Shown here: positions 1 through 9,790 of the stretch, piece after piece
Numbering within the stretch: position 1 is the stretch's first letter
Layout: the number at the start of each line of letters is the position of its first letter
From: Trichobilharzia regenti
Lineage: Eukaryota > Platyhelminthes > Trematoda > Strigeidida > Schistosomatidae
Direction: 5' to 3'
NCBI GenBank assembly: GCA_944472135.2
Contig: OX235263.1
Coordinates: 18,281,379 to 18,345,378 of the forward strand
Length of the DNA: 64,000 bases
The notes under the pieces: model-generated
What the model saw: the letters and a program-made list of their open reading frames with translations, nothing else
Databases searched by the model: none
Told to the model about the DNA's origin: nothing
Translations under genes and position numbers: made by a program

Positions 1-21
1 ATAGGCAAATCACTTAGATGC

Positions 22-398
22 CTATGATGGTGGAGCAAATACTCGAAAACGATGATTCAATTGTTCTAGGACATGAAGACGACTTGCATTTGTGAATGCA
101 CCTCTTTCTTTAAGCCGTTGACAACAAAACACGCGTCGGATACGATTGTGTAGCAATGCCATACCACACATTAAACAAGGTTCAAGTGATACATAGGCGT
201 CTAAACCTGTACACAAATAGATTTCAGAATATTGTTTCTCTGGTGTTTTCTTCAAATTAGCAACAGCGGATACAACAAGTAGTACAGCATGATCTAAACA
301 AGAACTGTCAACTGTTGCTGTCGATGTAGTTGATTCAGCTAGCGCCATATTCGTTTCTGGATTGACAATGATTGCTGCACATGGTGGACCTTCAAAAC
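22..398 (-). CDS. ADAT3: ADAT3-like tRNA adenosine deaminase subunit, 3'-terminal exon
   Basis: This is the terminal exon of a cytidine/deoxycytidylate-deaminase-fold protein. It encodes the C-terminal half of the fold, with the zinc-ligand motif EPCLMCGMAL followed by the ADAT3-typical run around NHRFRVF close to the TAG stop at 24-22. ADAT3 is the non-catalytic partner of ADAT2 in the A34-to-inosine tRNA editor. Reading upstream of the first ATG (348), the frame stays open through AAIIVNPET and LDHAV, which match the first strand/helix of the fold. A pyrimidine-rich tract ending in AG (acceptor at 400-399) makes 398 the likely exon start, in phase 1. The LDHAV site has V where active deaminases have E, as in known ADAT3 pseudo-catalytic subunits. 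Family assignment is by motif recall, not search. The exon at 5446 ends in phase 2, so a small exon between them is missing. Confidence 0.75.
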
Positions 399-611
399 CT
401 GCGCAGGATTGTGGGTGAGTGTGAGATAAATTTGTTGATTTTTTGATAACATGGTAACACGTTTAAGCCATGATGAATGTCTGAAAGTTAATGAAAAAAG
501 AAAGATTAATTTCTTCACAAGCAATTGACTTTATAAGACTTATTATTAGATGGTTGAGCGGGAATACGACTATAAAATCAGACAGTGAACTTATTTAATT
601 AAAAATTTTAG

Positions 612-762
612 ATCGAGGCTCGAACCCAGTCCCCATAGTTTCGAACACCAAAGCGTTATCCACTAGACGACTTGGGCCACGAGGGCCACCTCTTGTGCAA
701 CGGGTCATATTAACTATTTAATTCAATTTTAGATTTTCCCGTCGATTGTTTGGACCGAAGTG
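612..762 (-). repeat. SM-alpha-like SINE: tail joined to tRNA-like head
   Basis: Read on the minus strand, the tail motif CGACGGGAAAATCTAAAATT (around 750-730) runs straight into the head motif GACCCGTTGCACAAGAGGTGG and then a tRNA-like region with a B-box-like GGGTTCGAGCC at 627-617. The same tail-to-head order recurs at 14.4 and 18.35 kb. The copy lacks the downstream hammerhead. Confidence 0.65.
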
Positions 763-912
763 ACATTAGACTTTGTGATTGATTACTATTCTAATAAGCT
801 GTTTTGTTCAATTCTTAAACTAATTGGCATTTAGATAATATTATAGGTTTCCAAACCGTAGGTGTTACGAACTTCCTAGAATAATTTGAGCACCGAGTCA
901 GACTGATTCATT
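763..912. other. AT-rich intron, nothing recognised
   Basis: This is probably intron of the ADAT3-like gene. I see no convincing repeat or open frame. Confidence 0.4.
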
Positions 913-1152
913 ATAAATTATTTAAATTAATCCCAGCGTGTTAAGAAAATCAAAACAAGATTTTTCTGAACATCTCGCCGTGTAAACCACAGCTTCTTCA
1001 GCAGGTTTATTCGGATTTTTATCAATCATCATTGGATGATAAATATAAATCGGAATAAATCTGCTGAAGAAGCTGTGGTTTACACGGCGAAACGTTCAGA
1101 AAAATCTTGTTTTGATTTTCTTAACACGCTGGGATTAATTTAAATAGTTTAT
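913..1152. repeat. Long inverted repeat, ~105-bp arms, PLE-like
   Basis: The left arm (913-1018) and right arm (1049-1152) are nearly exact reverse complements. They include CCCAGCGTGTTAAGAAAATC in the left arm and its complement in the right arm. About 30 bp (1019-1048) separate the arms. Each arm holds a hammerhead-like core, on the minus strand in the left arm and on the plus strand in the right. Hammerheads in terminal repeats are known for Penelope-like elements, so two facing PLE ends are a plausible origin; a foldback element is the alternative. Confidence 0.7.
1060..1100 (+). ncRNA. Hammerhead ribozyme-like motif (PLE type)
   Basis: Parts in order: stem I half TCTG (1060-1063), core CTGAAGA (consensus CTGATGA, one change), stem II GCTGTG / loop GTTTA / CACGGC, GAAAC (1089-1093), a GTT cleavage triplet with almost no stem III, and stem I partner CAGA (1097-1100). 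Minimal stem III with type I topology is known for PLE hammerheads. The partner in the left arm has GAGAT in place of GAAAC and is probably dead. Activity is inferred, not shown. Confidence 0.5.
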
Positions 1153-1360
1153 AATTTGGTTAATAGCTTGATAACTAATACCTTTTTCAGTCTCATAGGT
1201 GTTTACAATTACCCTAGTAATGATACTTGATGACAGTCTCATCCCCGGATTGAATGACTTCATTATGAATAACTTGGTTTAACAACCAAGTTTCAGCAGT
1301 TGCTTGGCACAACATGTTATTTTCTGGATGGCGTTTAGAGAAAACTATGAACACCAATTA

Positions 1361-1597
1361 CGTCAGTGGCACAGAGGTAGAATGCTCGCCAACCACACAG
1401 GTGGTCCAGGGTTTAATCCCCGGCCGACGAATCCCTTTACGTCGCTAAGCCAGTAGTAAGACAGGTAAAAAGGGAAGGTTGGGCACGGGGCTAACAACCC
1501 CATCTCGTAGAAATAAATACCACTGCTACCGAAACTTCAAAGCTCTAGCTTGAAACCCTATGTTCCACAATGGGAACGTAAAGGAATTAAAAAGAAG
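1361..1597 (+). repeat. tRNA-Gly-like SINE with RTE tail (copy 1)
   Basis: The head CGTCAGTGGCACAGAGGTAG followed by GAATGCTCGCC resembles a tRNA-Gly 5' half, with a B-box-like segment (GGGTTTAATCCCCGG). The body passes through AAGCCAGTAGTAAG. The 3' end has CCCTATGTTCC and an A-rich tail, the same end as the RTE-like copies in this window. Related copies lie at 9557, 12168 and 21005, all on the plus strand. Confidence 0.7.
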
Positions 1598-2575
1598 GAA
1601 CACCAACAGTATCATGGCTGAGAACATCTTCAGGTACTGTTTTATGTCAACAATTTCGAAAATATAGAGGTAATAGATTGCTACAAGATAAGTGCCGGTG
1701 TATATCGCAATATCATGACCTTTAATATCAAGGTAACTCCACAAAAACCTATTGACTGTGTTTTTCACAAGCTTGTTATATTCGTTCCCTTAAGCATTCA
1801 AAACATACTGAGTAAAAGATAATCCTTTTGCTTATCGATATAATTAGAAATGGACAAGTACCTCTCAAATATTACTCCCCATCGTGCATATCAGTTTACG
1901 TTATAGGGAAATTGTGACGTATCATCAGATGCCAACCCAACCCAACTACACCTCTCATTCTAAGATAACTAGTTATGACTGACCACCTCACCACTTTTTG
2001 TGTTTAGTACAACCTTATAACTCTTCAGCGTAGTAAGACAGCTAAGTTGGACATCAATACCACAAGAAATTTCCTTTTTGAGAAGTTATCTACAGGCGTA
2101 AACTGGGATCTTATGTGCAAGGCGTTGAGATGCAGCATTGATCGATAATGAAGTTTTTTCAGGGTTCTATTAAGAGTTGCCGGTCATACGCGTCGTATTA
2201 CGATGCAGAAGTTAGAGGTGACAGGGTAGAATAGCTGTATTATATGTCACAACAGAGGACAGCTTTCTAGAAGGAACCGTTTCAATAGTAATTAAAACTT
2301 ACCTGGTACAGGCTATCAATGCATGATCATTGAAGAATGTTTCAAGAAGAGGACTATAGTTTATTCACTTCAGATCATGTTAGGCAGTTCATACTGGCTT
2401 TTCGCACATAAACTCAACGATTTCACATCTTAATGTATTCATCAACAAAGAGACCGCTGTTACATTAACCATAGTTTAGGAAAAAACATCACAAAAATGA
2501 TTTTTTCAAGACACTTTAGTCGTAATTATAAATCATGTCTAACTGACTGGTTTCAGTGTAGAACTCTGTACCGAT
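1598..2575. other. No recognisable feature
   Basis: AT-rich sequence without a family I recognise. The open frame at 1768-1526 runs into the SINE and looks non-coding. Confidence 0.4.
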
Positions 2576-3240
2576 GTGCACCAGTTCAAGTCGCCACACT
2601 CCCTCCTTGTAGCACACAAAGCGAGCAAAGAATGTAGAAGAAATGCATAGTAGAGACAGTAAACAGAGATGTGAGACAAAGGAATAGTAATAACGAAGAC
2701 CAATATAGTTTCATTGTAAATCGTAAGTCACAGGAAGTGGATGCATCTGCGCCAGCCGGCCACTGAGAACGATTTTGAGCCATATCACTACCAATTGTCT
2801 ACATTCATTGGTATTTACCATCCCGAGGACTCCAACCAGTCAGGAAGTCTACACCTTCTCACGTGGCTGGCTTAAACTAACCGTTGTGGATTCCATTGAC
2901 TAATGAAGACATGTTTTGGTTTGACCACCACCAGCTCTTTTCCAGCTTGCCCCTATGTCAGCCAACATTGCGATGGCTAGGCATGCGTAACACATGTCCT
3001 AACCATTTCAATCGATGTATCTTCACAGCCTCGTCAATTGATTTCCCCTGTTTATCCAGTAGCACTCGACCGATGGCCAACCTTAGTATTGCTCACCATA
3101 GTATACCACCTAAATCGGGAGATGAAGCGCAGACACCTATGATCAAAGGCAGCTAGGCTTTTCATGTCTTCCACTCTCAATGACCAGGTCTCACAGGCAA
3201 ACAGGAGAACGGAGAGGACTGCTGAGAAGTACACACACCA
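2576..3240 (-). mobile_element. Non-LTR retrotransposon 3' fragment (RLRWLGHV type)
   Basis: On the minus strand, pieces of the reverse-transcriptase C-terminal region are readable in several frames: a segment like LLFACETWSLRVEDMK near 3200, then CLRFISRF, then a 3' region shared with copies at 13.2, 21.2 and 25.7 kb (MAQNRSQW near 2780 and ASTSCDLRFTMKLYWSSLLL after it). Frameshifts and stops show it is dead. Confidence 0.65.
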
Positions 3241-3534
3241 TGCATTTAATAAAAACTAATCTAACAGTAGAATTTGGTCACCATAGTCAAATACAATTCC
3301 ATAGTAGATAAGTTTACTTAATATACCAAATAATAATACATTATTATTATTATAATAAGTGGAAGACATTTCAAGTACAGTTTATTGCTCATAGTTGTAT
3401 CAGTGTATGCACACGAACTGATAACTCGGTAGGGTGAAAACACTAAAACTAGGTAGAGAGAGAGAGAGGTTAATAGTCGAATATTTGTTCCGTTGATTAG
3501 ACACTAAGTAGAGATAATTGTCATGCGTCTAGTT
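3241..3534. other. Intergenic/intron sequence with simple repeats
   Basis: It contains a short TTATTATTAT-rich run (about 3335-3358) and a GA-rich run (about 3452-3468). Nothing else is recognised. Confidence 0.4.
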
Positions 3535-3935
3535 CATTGTTTGATGTAGACTGAATTCTATCAGCCAAATTCGTAATTTGGGCCACCATACTAGGTGGCT
3601 CGCCATCATAGTGCACTCTAAATGGTTGTTATATTAGATGCCTGGAGGCAATCGACAAGAAGCCTTCAACCTAGGTGTCGTGCTTGTTGACACTCACAAG
3701 TCATTAAGGCTTGTCTGCAATCTTGAAAGGGATTCATGTCCCGTCTGAGGTTCAAATCCGTGTCACCCAGTGTTGCATGCAGACAAAGACGAAACTTAGG
3801 TCCAAGATATCCTGCCAACTGTTTCTAGTAGTTATCTAATAACAACGATTCGCAGTACACTGTGAAGGCGAGCCATCTAGCATTATGACCATATTGTATA
3901 TTTAATTGATAGAATTCAGTCTACACCAAACAGTG
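3535..3935. mobile_element. 401-bp TIR element (MITE-like, CACTR-type ends)
   Basis: Imperfect terminal inverted repeats of roughly 90 bp bound this element. The left end starts CATTGTTTGATGTAGACTG; the right end, reverse-complemented, starts CACTGTTTGGTGTAGACTG. Both continue through GAATTCTATCA and, about 50 bp in, GGCTCGCC. No transposase frame is present, so it would be non-autonomous. The CACTR end hints at the CACTA/EnSpm superfamily, but no clean 2-3-bp target duplication is visible, so the superfamily is inferred. Confidence 0.65.
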
Positions 3936-4019
3936 GAGTAGACAGATGACATTAATTACTACCCAGTGTCCAAACAAAGTATACAATACAGTCAGTCCTA
4001 CAGGATGTCAATCGTGCAA

Positions 4020-5075
4020 GCCTGAATAACTCAGTGGTAACATCTCTTATTCACAACGGAAAACTCAGCAAGGTGTTTGGAGTAAACACAGGAGTCAGAC
4101 AAGGGTGCTTATTATCACCAATGATATTCCTAATTATGCGTCAGACAGTGGGAAACGAGAAGACAGGAATATCCTGGACCGACGCGAAGAACCTAGAAGA
4201 CATGGATTTCGCGGATGATTTATGTTTGATGTCACACGAAATCGAAGGATTACAAGCAGCAAAGACAGGACTCCAGGTGAACATAGACAAGACGGAGGTT
4301 ATGAAAATAACCAATCAACAACAACAAAAGCACCAGCATCCAGTGCCAATCACCATCAACGGGAGGGATTTGAAAGAGGTTACTTCATTCACTTACCTAG
4401 GGAGCATTGTCTCAACTACAGCCAGTCGGAACGGACGAGGATGCCAAATCGAGCGAGAATCGGGAAGGCGAGAAACACATCATCATCAACCTGAAACCAA
4501 TCTGGAAATCTTCGTCACTCAACTCAGCATCAACAACAAAATTCGGATTTCCAATACAAACGTCAAGTCAGTCAGTTCTCCTATACGGATCAGAAACTTA
4601 GCGGGCGGGTGGGTGACAAAGAATATTTCCAACAGGCTATTGCAGACCTACCTTTATCAACAACTGTCTTCGCTGGCTCTATACTGAAGATCAGATGGCC
4701 GGGCCGGAAGGAATCACCAACAAGAAACTATGGGCACTAACAAACAAAACAAGAACCAACCGGCCAACAAATATGCAGGAGAAAGTGGATTGAGATGGAT
4801 TGGACACTCGCTGAAGAGGCCGCCAGGCGACATCGCGCGTCAGGCCATCGCTCGAGTGGAACCGGAAAGGGAAGCGGCGAGTGGGACTTCAGTGCAAGGG
4901 TGACATGGAGGAGATCGTGTGAAGAGGAGGTGAAACAGTGTGGGCTAACATGGATGCAGGTGAAAAGTACAGCAGAAGTAAAACAGAAGCAAGTGGAGAC
5001 GTGCATGTGTTGTTGAAGCCCTATGTCCCACTAGAAACCCAACGGGACAATAATAATAATAATATAATAACGTCT
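4020..5075 (+). mobile_element. RTE/SR2-like LINE, 3' half (copy a)
   Basis: The 217-codon frame at 4034-4687 shows reverse-transcriptase blocks: VRQGCLLSP, then DMDFADDLCLMSH (catalytic DD), then VTSFTYLGSIVS. Downstream, in broken frames, come fragments of the C-terminal HTLRKP-like and WRRSCEEE regions (4790-4980), then the 3' terminus with CCCTATGTCCC and a TAATAATAAT tail near 5050. It is 5'-truncated and frameshifted after about 4490. Confidence 0.8.
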
Positions 5076-5445
5076 CGGAGTGCAGCACTCACTGACGAGG
5101 GTCAACAAGTACGAAATCTAGGTTGAAGTCTTTCTGTCGATTACCTCCAACCATTGAATTACAACAATTCAGAATATTCGTTCATCGAATTAACACGTAA
5201 CGCCTACATCAACCACATGGAAAATTCCTTTAAAAACAGGAGTAGGATTATGCAAAGTTATCGAGTCATTTGATATATATAGTGGTATGATTATGAGCCG
5301 CAATAAATCCGTGCTCGAAAAGTTATTCATTTATTAACACGGTATCACTCACTGTGTGTAATATCTGATATCTGTTAGTATACATCGCCATATGTGTTAC
5401 GAACATAATTCATAAAATATTTATAAATCTTACAAAATCAATTAC
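5076..5445. other. Intron of ADAT3-like gene, no feature
   Basis: AT-rich sequence immediately downstream (in gene direction) of the 5805-5446 exon. No repeat was recognised. Confidence 0.4.
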
Positions 5446-5805
5446 CTTTCCAACTCTGATTGTGTAAAATACGATGAAGTTAATGAATCTTTTCCAACCA
5501 TCAATAATTCTTCCAACTCAGGAGAAGCACGTAGTGTACACGGCCAACCCATAACTATCGGTTGAAGAGATGACGATTTGACCAATGATAGACGATTTAT
5601 GCCTTTTGATGAAGTGTTTGAGCAAGAATAAAGTGTTTGATGCTTTCGTGTCAGCGGGGCATAAAATGGTAACCAGCATGGGGTTGGGGTAGTGGTGATT
5701 ATATTTTCATTATTTTTATCATTATTATCCTTATCATCAGATGAATTGATATTCAATGAATCAATCATAGAGGTTATAGTTTGACTGGCATCTAACCACG
5801 TATAG
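5446..5805 (-). CDS. ADAT3: ADAT3-like internal exon
   Basis: A 360-nt block is open on the minus strand between a good acceptor (TTGTATCCCAG, exon starts at 5805) and a donor (GAAAG followed by GTAATT, exon ends at 5446). It encodes about 119 residues: YTWLDASQTI, a low-complexity Asn/Asp-rich stretch (about residues 20-40), then PIVMGWPCTL and SPELEELL. A WP motif ahead of the deaminase fold also occurs in ADAT3/Tad3 proteins. The first base completes a codon whose first two bases come from the exon ending at 8393, so phases match exactly. It ends in phase 2. Identity rests mainly on its place between two ADAT3-like exons. Confidence 0.55.
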
Positions 5806-5944
5806 CTGGGATACAATAATAATAAAGAATTAATAAGCAATAATTAAGATGATATCGGCTTCATTCAGAAAAAGGCCTTGGACAATGATATAATGCAAAA
5901 TTTACTAACTGAAGAGAAGAACAAGGCAAGTTTGACTACCTACT

Positions 5945-6200
5945 GATATCAGTTAGACAACCAACGAGAGACCAGGAAGTACTGGACAGATGTTTCGTCC
6001 TAGTTTCGGGACTCTTTTGATTCCAGTGATTGGATGGTTTACGAGCTCGCCTTGTAACCAGAAGGTATTGCATTGGAACCCCGGTGGTGTCATGGATGCT
6101 ACTGCCGACGACGAGTCCCAAAACTGAAACGAAACAGTTGCCCAGTACTCCCTATTGGTTTTCAATGGTTCTTTGACTAATTTCAATCCGTGATCAAACC
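5945..6200. repeat. SINE-B pieces in opposite orientations
   Basis: Minus-strand and plus-strand fragments of the second tRNA-headed SINE abut here. One stem II region (TCCCGAAACTAGGA with GAAAC) is on the minus strand near 6015-5990. A second, plus-strand one (GAGTCCC near 6112, GAAAC near 6129, then CAGTACTCCC) follows. The core CTGATGA is degenerate in both. The tail TGATCAAACCTGGAA matches other copies. Confidence 0.55.
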
Positions 6201-6374
6201 TGGAATAAGATCAAGCTGTAAGGCAAACATCTTGAAAAGTTTCAGTGGCCTCTGTAGTGTGGACTATTCGGTATTTAAAGGCCTTTGGTAATTTATTCGA
6301 TACCCGGTAGAATCGGAAGAAGGATTTATCGAAAAGAGTATTCTTTGTTCTTTAGTGTAGATTACGTCACGAAC

Positions 6375-6770
6375 CAATATCAATTACAGAATCACTGGAA
6401 ACCAGGGACTACTGGACAGATGTTCCGACCTACGTTTGGGGACTCTTCATCAGTGCGCACCAATGATACCACCAGCGCTTGAACTCAGGATTTCCTGGTT
6501 ACAAGGCTAGCTTGTAGAAAATTCAACCACTGGAACTTGATGGCCTTGTGACCAGAAGGCCCTGGGTTCTAACCCCTTTGAGTGCTTACTGTTAACCAGT
6601 CCCGAACTAGGATGGGACAACTATTCAGTACTCCCTGATTTTCTTCTAATGGTTCTCTAACTAATGTCGATTTGTGGTTAAACCTGAAGCGAATCAAATC
6701 CATAGTAACTAACTCTCGGAGACTATACTGTTTGTTGTTCGACAGAGTGCTTGTAAAAATATTTCCAGTA
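6375..6770. repeat. SINE-B, one minus and one plus copy back to back
   Basis: The minus-strand copy (about 6540-6390) has stem II TCCCC/GGTC-like pairing and a damaged core. The plus-strand copy starts near 6535 with a tRNA-like segment (CCAGAAGGCCCTGGGTTC) and passes through CAGTCCCGAACTAGGATGGG to CAGTACTCCCTG. It ends in the family tail (TAAACCTGAAGCGAATCAAA, 6680 onward). Confidence 0.55.
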
Positions 6771-7904
6771 GTTTCCAAGCAGTTTTACATCCTCCACTTT
6801 TATATTACATTACATTGTTAATCCGAATTTCCTCAGCAATGCTTACATTCACACTGTTATCCTAGACAATAAAAAAGCCACACTAATGCTGGATAATTCG
6901 AGGCAAATGAGAGGAAGCTCTGCCAACCTTAGTGGTAACATTGGATGATGCAAGTTCGAACCACTGAGGTTGAAGATATTCCTTGTTGAAAGGTAGTGGT
7001 AAGCACAAAACTCAAATCCAGGGCTACCAGTCACTTGTCTCCAACTATCTAAAACTACTTCTACAAGTGTGCAGCAATGCCGTCTGCTGGACGGCTAATC
7101 GTATTTCAGGTTGATTGCTGGTATTTATTCAGTACCAGTAAGGTTACTCACCAGTGATTAATCACTATAAGGTTACACTAGGCGGTTCAGTAACACAGGT
7201 GTAGACACTATTAAATTTTGTTTTAAATTACTAATGAAAGCCGGCATGGTGGTAGCACTGGATAGAATTCTACCGGAAGTAATGGAAACGGATCCTGAAA
7301 ACCTTAGTGGATATGCTGAAGCTACTATTGCAAAACGTTCGGAAGGAAAGAAAGGTACCTACTGATTGGAAGAAAGGCTATATTGTCAAACTATCAAAGA
7401 AGAGAGACTTAGTTCTCTGCAAAAACTGGCTCCGAATCGTCCTCTTGTCCTGGAGAGAATAAAAGATGCACTGGATGCAGAACTACGCCAACCATCGGAA
7501 CAGGCTGGATTCAAGAAAAGCAAATCACGTGCTGATCAAATCGCAACTCTACATATCGTCATCGAACAGAACATAGGATAGCAATCAAACCCATACCCCA
7601 AATACTTCATCGACCTGGCAAATGCCTTCGACAGAGAAGTAATTTGGAAACTGCTTCAACACTACGGCGCGGTGCAGTACCTAAATCTTTTTATCAACCT
7701 CATTCAACAACTGGTTGTATGACAATGCCATGTGCCAGGTGATCCACAACGGAAAACTCAGCAAGGCATTCTGTTGAAGTGAATACAGGAGTAGACAAGA
7801 CAATGATATTCCTGTGTTGGACTAGATTGTAAGCCAGGGTGTGCACAGGGAGTCAGAAGACAAAAATACCCTGGACCACCGATAAGAAGGCTCTAGAAGA
7901 TTTT

Positions 7905-8092
7905 TTTATTTTTTATTTACAGCTTGATTCCACACTGTATTTTCGGTACAAGTATGGAATTTTCAGCATGGATATCGGTAGCCCAAATTTTGCAGGCCGA
8001 CCATAGATATCAGATGTGCGTCGGTGCGGGCTCGAACCCTGAACCATGTGCATGGTCGGCGAGAGTCCTAACCACTGTGCCACCGACGCATC
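7905..8092 (-). repeat. tRNA-headed SINE-D nested in RTE copy b
   Basis: On the minus strand it starts at the tRNA-like head (8089) and ends in an A-rich tail (T-run at 7905-7920 on the plus strand). It splits the RTE sequence between CTAGAAGA and TGAATTTCGCAG, which are contiguous in other copies. This proves it inserted after the LINE. Confidence 0.7.
8018..8089 (-). ncRNA. tRNA-like head of SINE-D (72 nt)
   Basis: The first and last eight bases (GCGTCGGT / ACCGACGC) are perfect complements, forming an acceptor-like stem. An A-box-like TGGCACAGTGGTTAG and a B-box GGTTCGAGCCC sit at tRNA spacing, with a GGG/CCC T-stem. It is better read as the pol III promoter head of a SINE than as a functional tRNA gene, since the SINE body follows at once and the anticodon arm is poor. 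Confidence 0.6.
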
Positions 8093-8392
8093 TGAATTTC
8101 GCAGATATCATACAAAGTTGAAGACTTGTAGGCGAAAACCAACAAACTGGTTGAAGAAGCAGTGAAGACAGGACTTCAGGTGAACGTAGAAAAGACAAGG
8201 TGGAAATGTACTGTTGAAGACTTATGTTCCATTGCGAACCCAAGGGAATAATGACAATAATGGCAAATATTATAAACTTTATAAAGTTAGTAATGATTAT
8301 TCGTAAACAAAGTCATCACAAACAAATATAAACATGATAGCATAAATACTAATTAATGGTATAATCTCAACAATAAAACTTCAGTAACACAC

Positions 8393-8703
8393 CTTGGTTT
8401 AGCTATCTGTAAGAAGACATAAATTGATCCACTTCCATTCGATCGACAACTGTCTATCCGTTTAATATGATTAAATTTCTCTGAGAGTGGTAGAAATGTT
8501 TGCAAATATCGATTAATTTTACTTAGATAAGGACCTGATTTAACCAATACACACCAACCTGGTATCAAATGTAATCGACAACATTCAACTTCATGTGGAA
8601 GAATAGCTATCAATTCTGAAGCTGTTGTACAAGGATTTTGATATGTTGCAGTGGACAGATCATTATCAACACGTTTTTTCTTACACAGTGGTGAAAAACC
8701 TGC
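8393..8703 (-). CDS. ADAT3: ADAT3-like N-terminal region exon
   Basis: A 311-nt open block lies between a strong acceptor (CTTTTCATTATAG, exon starts at 8703) and a donor (CCAAG followed by GTGTGT, exon ends at 8393). It starts in phase 0 and ends in phase 2, which fits the 5805 exon. It encodes about 103 residues: a basic stretch SPLCKKKRVDN near the start, then LIPGWCVLVKSG and YLQTFLPLSEKFNHIKRI. The last segment resembles the LxxLHPLPxxxHLKRV region in the N-terminal half of animal ADAT3. No initiator ATG is in the exon, so at least one upstream exon exists. The exon ending in phase 0 at 15099 would be compatible, but this is unproven. Confidence 0.6.
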
Positions 8704-8984
8704 CTATAATGAAAAGATGGTAGTAAAAATGTGAAGCATATACTGAGGGAGTTATTAAATTATCTTCTGAAATCAACACAAGAATCGATTTTCCACCTTG
8801 AATCTAAATAGCAAAGTGCACAGAAAAGCAGAATACTCAGACATTTACAAAGACCAGTAACTTTCTCTTTGAGTTATGAAGAAGAGATTGCCAAGAGAGT
8901 TCTGTATCCAGCTTAACTTTTTCAATAACTGATATAATCTTAAAAATTTGGACTAGACAATTTATACAAAAAAATTGAGTGGTA
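8704..8984. other. Intron, no feature
   Basis: AT-rich intron upstream of the ADAT3-like exon. Nothing was recognised. Confidence 0.4.
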
Positions 8985-9535
8985 GAGCATGTTGGTCAGT
9001 TCACTTATTTAGGCAGTTGCATCAACCCCAAGGGACTGTGATGGCTGATGAGATATCAGCACGACTTGAAAGGCTCATGTAGCATCTTCCAGCTTACGTC
9101 ATATCCGGCATAGACGTGATATCTGACTATCGATTAAAGGATGTGTGTATTGAGTAGGAGTTCGTTGTGTCCTCATTTATGGCTGTGAGACATGGCCGTT
9201 GAACCTGGGAGATACAGATGTTCCAGTTCTATCTCCATCAGTAGATGAAGCGATATCAATTAAGACGGCTGGGACACATGCCACGCATGCCAAGACAGTG
9301 CCTTCCTCAACGAGCAATATTGACTAACATAGGGTTGGGTAACAAAACAGTTAGGGGGCCATGAAGTCGTTGACAGTTGGTTTGAACTACTTAAGAGGGT
9401 GTAGACTATCTGGTTGGAGTCTTCGAGATAGTAAGAATCAATAGCTGCAGACTATTGTTGATATGGATCAAAATAGTTCTCATTGGCACAGATGCATGCA
9501 GTCATTCCTTCTGATCTCTCATATTCATTAGACCA
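8985..9535 (+). mobile_element. Non-LTR retrotransposon fragment (RLRWLGHV type)
   Basis: The sequence parallels the copy at 14.2-13.2 kb: EHVGQFTYLGSCINPKGL (8985-9040), then a ruined SARL-like segment, then the LLYGCETWP-like region near 9180 and LKTAGTHATHAK-like text near 9270. It ends near 9535 with the shared AQNxxxW region. Several stops and frameshifts are present. Confidence 0.6.
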
Positions 9536-9556
9536 TCATGTTTTTACATGTTCTAT

Positions 9557-9790
9557 GCGTCGGTGGCACAGTGGTAGAATGCTCGCCAACCACGCAGGTG
9601 GTTCGGAGTTCGGTCGCCGCCCAATGCACTCCTTTACTTTCTAAGTCAGTAACAAGACTGGTAAAGAAGGAAGGATGGGCGTGAGGCTAGCAACCCAATC
9701 CCGTAAAAGTAAACACCACTACTACCGAAATTTTAAAGCTCTAGCTTGAAGCCCTATGTTCCGCTGGGAACATAGGGGAATAAAAAAGAC
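9557..9790 (+). repeat. tRNA-Gly-like SINE with RTE tail (copy 2, best preserved)
   Basis: The head GCGTCGGTGGCACAGTGGTAG, continued by AATGCTCGCC, is very close to a tRNA-Gly 5' half. The body passes through AAGTCAGTAACAAGAC and CAACCCAATCCCG. The 3' end has GAAGCCCTATGTTCC, GGGAACATAGGGG and an A-rich end. The last ~40 bp match RTE copy ends such as 57030-57075. Confidence 0.75.

Larger units (their letters stand above)
7240..8255 (+). mobile_element. RTE/SR2-like LINE fragment (copy b) with nested SINE
   Basis: RT N-terminal blocks are readable in shifting frames: DWKKGYIVKL-like text near 7360, EQAGFKKSKSRADQIATL (7500-7550), YFIDLANAFD near 7600, then QGC/LSP remnants and LNFADIIQS after the insert. 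At 7905-8092 it is interrupted by a minus-strand SINE. Its 3' end near 8220-8255 carries the usual TATGTTCC and AATAATGACAATAATGG tail. Confidence 0.7.

Noticed and set aside
1526..1768. 80-codon hydrophobic frame on the minus strand
   Set aside because: It begins in unassigned AT-rich sequence and ends inside the tRNA-Gly-like SINE. Its hydrophobicity follows from T-rich codons, and there is no splice or start support.
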